From positions 22,342-86,341 of the forward strand of contig NZ_JADKMA010000006.1 in NCBI RefSeq assembly GCF_017676365.1: a DNA stretch of 64,000 bases, given 5' to 3'. The notes under the pieces are model-generated. The model saw only the letters and a program-made list of their open reading frames with translations, had not been told where the DNA came from and did not search any database. The DNA comes from Streptomyces oryzae (GTDB lineage Bacteria; Actinomycetota; Actinomycetes; Streptomycetales; Streptomycetaceae). How positions within the stretch are numbered: position 1 is the stretch's first letter; every line of letters starts with the position of its first letter. Of this stretch, positions 62,481-64,000 are shown piece after piece. Both the position numbers and the translations under genes were made by a program.

Positions 62481-64000
62481 CGCCGCACCTTCCTGCGCAG
62501 CCCCAGCAGGGCGCCGGAGAGGCGCCGGGTGCGGGGCGTGCCGAGACGCTGGTGGACCTCAGCGAGGGCTGCGTGCCAGGGGCCGTCGGTCCAGCTCGGG
62601 TACGGGTGCACGGTGGCCGCGTACCGCGAGGCCGTCCAGCCCTCGCGCACCGCCGCGGCCAGGTGTGCGATCGTCTCACCGGCACGCGGTGCGACGACTG
62701 TCGCGCCCACGACGCGCCCGCGCGGCCCGAGCACCAGCCGGGTGAAGCCCTCGGTGCGGCCCTCGGCAACCGCCCGGTCCACCCTGTCGTGCCCCAGTGT
62801 GTGCACCCGCACCACGCCGTCCCCGTACCGCTGCCGGGCCGCCGATTCGGTCGGTCCCACCCGGGCCACCTCGGGGTCGGTGTAGGTGACCGAGGGCACC
62901 GCGTCGTAGGCGACCGGGCGGGGCACCCCCAGCAGTGCGTGAGTGGCCGCGGAGGCGCCCTGTACCCCGCCGAGGTGGGTGGAGGCGGACCGTCCTGTCA
63001 CATCGCCTGCCGCGTAGATGCGGTGGTTGGAGGTGCGCAGGTGCCGGTCGGCGCGTACGTTGCCGCGCTCGTCCAGCTCCACACCGGCCGCTTCCAGCGC
63101 CAGGCCCCGGCCGGCGGCGCGACGTCCCGTGACGGCGAGCAGCGCGTCGTAGGGCAGCGGCCCGCCGGGGCCGACCACGGATCCGTCCGCCACGCGTTCG
63201 GCCCGCCAGCCCGTACGGACCGTCACGCTCTCCGCCTCCAGACGGTCGCGCAGCACCGCGGAGGCGTACGGCTCCTCGCCGGGCAGCAGCCTCTCCAGTG
63301 CCTCCACCACCGTCACGTGCGAGCCGAGCCGGGCGAACGCCTGTGCCAGCTCGCAGCCGGTCGGGCCGCCGCCCAGCACCACGAGCCGTTCCGGCAGCTC
63401 GGTCAGCTCCCACACACTGTCGCTGGTCAGCGGCTCGGCCTCGGCCAGCCCCGGCACCGGCGCGAGGGCCGGGTACGAGCCGGTCGCGAGCACCGCGTAC
63501 CGGAACCGCACCGCCCGCTCAGCGGCCCCCAGCACCCGCAGCATCCGCCGGCCTGTGAACCGCGCGGTCCCGTACGCCACTTCGATCCCGTACGGCCGCA
63601 GCGCCTCCGGCGAGTCGTGCGGCTCGATCCGGGTGATGGCCTGCCGGACATGCCTCATCGCCGCCGCCAGGTCGGCGGGGCCGCCCGGCACCGGACGCAG
63701 CCCGTACCGACCGCCCTCGCGTGCTGCCTGCACCTGCGCCGCCACGTGCAGCAGCGCCTTGCTCGGTACGCACCCGGTCCACAGGCAGTCCCCGCCCAGC
63801 CGGGCGCGTTCGACCAGCAGCACCCGTGCGCCCAGCCGACCCGCGGTACGCGCGGCAGTGAGCCCGGCGCTGCCCTCCGACCAGTAGGCCCGGTCGCGCT
63901 CCTTCCGCTCGGAGTCCGTGTACTCGGCCTCGTCCTCCAGCGCCTTGCGCAGCGGCGCCAGCCGGGACGGCGGCACGGGCCCGCCGCTCTCCAGCGCGCT
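62477..64000 (-). CDS. Pyridine nucleotide-disulfide oxidoreductase (5' end outside window), unusual N-terminus
   Basis: From SAGLTAARTAGRLGARVLL on, this is a mercuric reductase/lipoamide dehydrogenase-type flavoprotein: redox pair in GGDCLWTGCVPSKALLH, NAD motif VVLGGGPTGCELAQAFARLG, YAAGDVTGRS, and the dimer-interface end YPSWTDGPWHAALAEV. Its normal first strand and GxG are missing; instead a charged segment (KALEDEAEYTDSERKERDRA, then YWSEG) leads in and the frame is open to the window edge. It may be a fusion or a deletion product. It is translationally coupled to the small peptide gene. Confidence 0.8.
   Translation of the reverse strand, partial: SALESGGPVPPSRLAPLRKALEDEAEYTDSERKERDRAYWSEGSAGLTAARTAGRLGARVLLVERARLGGDCLWTGCVPSKALLHVAAQVQAAREGGRYGLRPVPGGPADLAAAMRHVRQAITRIEPHDSPEALRPYGIEVAYGTARFTGRRMLRVLGAAERAVRFRYAVLATGSYPALAPVPGLAEAEPLTSDSVWELTELPERLVVLGGGPTGCELAQAFARLGSHVTVVEALERLLPGEEPYASAVLRDRLEAESVTVRTGWRAERVADGSVVGPGGPLPYDALLAVTGRRAAGRGLALEAAGVELDERGNVRADRHLRTSNHRIYAAGDVTGRSASTHLGGVQGASAATHALLGVPRPVAYDAVPSVTYTDPEVARVGPTESAARQRYGDGVVRVHTLGHDRVDRAVAEGRTEGFTRLVLGPRGRVVGATVVAPRAGETIAHLAAAVREGWTASRYAATVHPYPSWTDGPWHAALAEVHQRLGTPRTRRLSGALLGLRRKVRR

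Noticed and set aside
60916..62769. Long N-terminal extension of the radical SAM gene with a His-rich repeat (RHGQTRH)
   Set aside because: The open frame only reflects the repeats read one base off. It has no ribosome binding site or start near the repeats, while GTG 62316 has AAGGAAGG and the small peptide frame has strong start signals.
1..64000. tRNA or rRNA genes
   Set aside because: No cloverleaf with a GTTCGANTC-type T arm or rRNA-like stretch was found by eye; a covariance search would settle it.

Overview
The window is high-GC actinobacterial DNA and looks like Streptomyces. Codon third positions are strongly G/C, GTG starts and GGAGG-type ribosome binding sites are common, and genes often overlap by ATGA. 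The families present are typical of that genus: DUF1876, DUF1918, DUF7144, HxlR, MmyB-like XRE regulators and a CASTOR/POLLUX-type channel. No rRNA, tRNA or CRISPR array was seen.

Region 1 (1-34.3 kb) is a stress/dormancy-type island full of gene remains. Its intact genes are double-domain universal stress proteins (6285, 12754, 14368), CBS and CBS-BON proteins (9435, 13683, 22750), DUF1876 and DUF1918 proteins, a phosphotransferase/P-loop kinase protein (7247), nicotinate phosphoribosyltransferase (11365), PEP synthase (16246), an Acg-like nitroreductase (26686), PspA-PspAA (27841-28898) and a copper-type P-ATPase with a cupredoxin domain (29940). Many of these families have members in the mycobacterial DosR dormancy regulon; no DosR-like regulator lies in the window. 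Between them are decayed genes: ParE/GyrB, nitroreductase, pyruvate dehydrogenase E1-alpha, a type II P-ATPase, hibernation factor, universal stress protein, CsoR, and IS1380- and IS5-like transposases. Several have clean internal deletions. Three other genes (cytochrome b, its upstream neighbour and a small membrane protein) each look broken by one missing base.

Region 2 (35.0-45.1 kb) is an intact catabolic locus. A minus-strand operon with overlapping genes runs hydratase, acetaldehyde dehydrogenase, hydroxy-oxovalerate aldolase, oxalocrotonate decarboxylase, tautomerase (the dmpE-F-G-H-I order), then a carboxymuconolactone decarboxylase-family protein, a XylE-type extradiol dioxygenase and a TIM-barrel protein with the E-D-Q-E ligand pattern of 3-dehydroshikimate dehydratases. 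Beside it are an IclR regulator and a plus-strand operon with a quinate/shikimate dehydrogenase-like gene, a type II dehydroquinase and an Nramp-fold transporter lacking the Nramp metal motifs. Shared 11-bp dyads lie in both control regions. I infer a route from quinate/shikimate through 3-dehydroshikimate and protocatechuate into meta ring cleavage, ending in pyruvate and acetyl-CoA.

Region 3 (45.7-57.3 kb) holds small regulator/enzyme units: MarR with an amidohydrolase-type decarboxylase and a short-chain dehydrogenase; a DUF1838 protein; a haloalkane dehalogenase-like hydrolase divergent from an HxlR regulator; a tautomerase and short-chain dehydrogenase divergent from an XRE regulator; another hydrolase; and a CASTOR/POLLUX-like channel.

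Region 4 (57.3-64.0 kb, cut by the window end) is a minus-strand operon: disulfide-type flavoprotein, a 52-residue repeat peptide, radical SAM enzyme, family 2 glycosyltransferase, a metallophosphoesterase-radical SAM fusion, and an FAD oxidoreductase. The peptide has a strong ribosome binding site, overlaps the upstream stop by ATGA and ends 5 bases before the radical SAM start. It is the best candidate here for an undescribed system, possibly a peptide natural product or a modified small molecule.
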